Source of the DNA: CAZMNY01 sp964567745
Lineage (GTDB): Bacteria; Planctomycetota; Planctomycetia; Pirellulales; Pirellulaceae
Length of the DNA: 64,000 bases
Direction of reading: 5' to 3'
Assembly (NCBI GenBank): GCA_964567745.1
Contig: CAZMNY010000036.1
Location: 23,914-87,913, forward strand
This document shows, piece by piece, positions 62,665 to 64,000 of this stretch (position 1 is its first letter; every line of letters begins with the position of its first letter). The position numbers and the translations under genes were made by a program. A model generated the notes under the pieces. That model was not told where the DNA came from. It worked only from the letters and a program-made list of their open reading frames with translations, and did no database searches.

Positions 62665-62958
62665 GTGAACAAACCAAAACCGACGAGCGACGCGACACTT
62701 TTTCTTATCGTCCTTTCGATCATGGGGCTAATCGTGCCGATCATGTTGTGCGGCGCTGGCGTTGCACTTTTCGGATTCAAGACCTCCTCGCGAGTTGTCA
62801 TGCCTCTACCACGGGTCGCGGCGTCTACGATTTACCCGAGCCAAACGCTTCCCGGCGAATACCAGACTCTTCCCAACCCCTACGAGAATCTCGACTCGCC
62901 CTACGGAGACTCTTTGGACCGTCAGAGTCGCGACGTTCCGACGACACAGATCGAGTAA
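62665..62958 (+). CDS. Small membrane protein with polar tail (97 aa)
   Basis: A 97-residue protein starting with a GTG. A single hydrophobic helix (FLIVLSIMGLIVPIMLCGAGVALFGF) is followed by about 60 residues rich in Pro, Tyr, Ser and Asp (YPSQTLPGEYQTLPNPYENL), probably periplasmic. No family is recognised and no ribosome-binding site is convincing. It lies 127 bp after the TPR gene and 57 bp before another tiny membrane gene. Confidence 0.45.
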   Translation: MNKPKPTSDATLFLIVLSIMGLIVPIMLCGAGVALFGFKTSSRVVMPLPRVAASTIYPSQTLPGEYQTLPNPYENLDSPYGDSLDRQSRDVPTTQIE

Positions 62959-63015
62959 GAGAATGATGCGTTCGTTCTGAGTTCATCCAAACGATCTAAA
63001 ACAGGAGCCATCACA

Positions 63016-63138
63016 ATGGGCATGCCCGGCATTGCGGAGATCGTCATCCTCTTAGCCATTGTTTTCTTAATCGCCGTCATCCCCATCTCCATTGTCGCCG
63101 CGATCGTCTTTTTCGTGACGAAAGCGGGAAAGAAATAG
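63016..63138 (+). CDS. Single-pass hydrophobic mini-protein (40 aa)
   Basis: A 40-residue ORF starting MGMPGIAEIVILLAIVFL, almost entirely one hydrophobic segment followed by VTKAGKK. ACAGGAG lies 8 nt before the ATG at 63016. Hydrophobic micro-proteins with a GIxE..(V/I) start and Lys-rich end resemble small membrane proteins seen in many bacteria, but the function is unknown. Confidence 0.55.
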   Translation: MGMPGIAEIVILLAIVFLIAVIPISIVAAIVFFVTKAGKK

Positions 63139-63493
63139 CGTCGAAGCAGAAAGCCTCAATGGGCGGCTCGAGGCGTATCGCGCCGATTCTTCAATTCGTT
63201 AGCGCGACAGTATTGAATCTCACGGACATGCCGGCGTCGCCATGCGATAGTCGCCGCAGACATGCACGCGACGATGCCTTGCCTTAGCGAAGCTGCTAGC
63301 AACTACCGCCGAGAAAACCTCTCGCAGTTCCGAGTTTGCGCGTTAGGACTCGGCGGAGGCGGCGGCGTAACAGTAGGTGAGGAGACGGCTCGGTTTGATT
63401 GATTCAAAGCTACGCTATGCCGTTTCGTCTCGAGCCGATACGTCTCGGGCACCGAAGGTGGAACCTTCTCACAGGCTTACGAAAGGACTCGCA
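63139..63493. other. Gene-free interval before the DUF547 gene
   Basis: A 355-bp interval with no supported gene. GAAGGT-GGA-ACCTTC at about 63453-63467 is a small perfect hairpin 27 nt before the DUF547 start and could affect its translation. Nothing else is recognised. Confidence 0.4.
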
Positions 63494-63949
63494 ATGCCGA
63501 ACTATTGCACCAAATCTCTAGCTGTCGTCAGTTACGTCGCCATAGCACTTTGCGACAACATCTCGTCGGCTGGGACAAAGATCACCGTCGGCCAAAAGGT
63601 CGCGGCCGGCAAGCGCGTCTCGATGGACCGCATAGACCATGCGGCTTGGAATACGTTGCTTGAGACTTACGTCGATGCGGAAGGCCGAGTCGACTATGCG
63701 AGGTGGCGGCGATCGGCCAACGATGTGAGAGCATTGGACAATTACCTTGCTCTGCTCTCCTACGCGGATCCTAAAATCCGAGCTCGTCGCGAGGCGCAAC
63801 TCGCCTTTTGGATCAATGCGTACAACGCCGTGACCATCAAAGGAATACTTCGCGAGTATCCCACATCGAGCATACGCAACCACACGGCCAAGTTGTACGG
63901 TTACAACATTTGGCACGACTTGTTGCTTGTTGTCGGAGGAGAGAAGTGA
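63494..63949 (+). CDS. DUF547 protein, apparently truncated
   Basis: A 151-residue ORF with a signal-like N-terminus and then DUF547 motifs: AWNTLLETYVDAEGRVDYARW, ARREAQLAFWINAYNAVTIKGILREYP and IWHDLLLVVGGEK. In the family a conserved SLDDIEH-like segment and another 100 residues follow VGGEK. Here a TGA intervenes, and after a stretch of unrelated-looking codons the same frame reads TYLDD. A short insertion or point mutation may have broken the gene, or the window edge hides more. The ATG at 63494 has AAAGGA 6 nt upstream. Confidence 0.65.
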   Translation: MPNYCTKSLAVVSYVAIALCDNISSAGTKITVGQKVAAGKRVSMDRIDHAAWNTLLETYVDAEGRVDYARWRRSANDVRALDNYLALLSYADPKIRARREAQLAFWINAYNAVTIKGILREYPTSSIRNHTAKLYGYNIWHDLLLVVGGEK

Positions 63950-64000
63950 GGTGGCGCTAGTTTGCCGGACAGGCCCGACACTTATTTGGATGATAGACTC

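Overview
The window looks like chromosomal DNA from a planctomycete, most likely a Pirellulales-type bacterium. This rests on families typical of that phylum: a DUF1587/DUF1592/DUF1588/DUF1585 cytochrome followed by a DUF1552 protein, a five-CxxCH PA14 cytochrome, a double DUF1080 protein, a sulfatase with a LamG-like tail, giant secreted beta-rich proteins, DUF6677, a GldFG-like fusion with DUF4340, and bacterial tetrahydromethanopterin (H4MPT) C1 genes (fae and a methylene-H4MPT dehydrogenase). I found no rRNA, tRNA, CRISPR array, phage or intact insertion sequence. The genus assignment is inference.

Layout. 1-2.8 kb: minus-strand pair of an M48-like metallopeptidase and the start of a pseudokinase-DUF4011 protein that runs off the left edge, then a 40-residue membrane peptide. 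3-8.2 kb: minus-strand transaldolase and aldehyde dehydrogenase, fatty-acid desaturase and a DUF1080 protein with its own terminator. 8.4-12.7 kb: plus-strand multi-CxxCH cytochrome with PA14 and a secreted propeller protein. 12.7-16.9 kb: overlapping pabA-moeA pair, a conserved secreted protein, and a secreted alpha/beta hydrolase coupled to a small membrane ORF. 17-20 kb: MacB/LolD-type ATPase, FtsX-type permease and TroA/ZnuA-like lipoprotein. 20-26.3 kb: a sigma-factor-like ORF lacking region 4 with nested partners, DUF6677 with a mini-membrane protein, a 1098-residue SMC/YhaN-like ATPase with DUF4332-type HhH domains, and a truncated GGDEF-CBS remnant beside a repeat. 26.5-35 kb: sulfatase, a glycosyltransferase/methyltransferase operon, a PAS protein and nadB.

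35-41 kb: GldA-like ATPase, GldF-GldG-like fusion and a DUF4340 protein, which look like one operon. 41-41.4 kb: a repeat cluster with two different MITE-like elements and terminator-like palindromes. 41.4-53.1 kb: the largest locus, two minus-strand genes overlapping by 8 bp that encode paralogous secreted and membrane-anchored proteins of 1232 and 2654 residues. The larger appears to be a fusion of two copies of the module found in the smaller, so three related modules lie in tandem. 53.5-58 kb: permuted NlpC/P60-like enzyme, the fae and mtd genes separated by a strong terminator hairpin, a second copy of one MITE, and an ATP-grasp enzyme. 58-64 kb: DUF1592/DUF1552 pair, TPR protein, two tiny membrane proteins and a DUF547 ORF that stops early.

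The least explained parts are the three-module giant protein locus (41.4-53.1 kb), the FtsX-type ABC transporter paired with a metal-binding-type lipoprotein (17-20 kb), and the left-edge peptidase/pseudokinase/DUF4011 pair, which may be part of a defence locus but is cut by the window edge.
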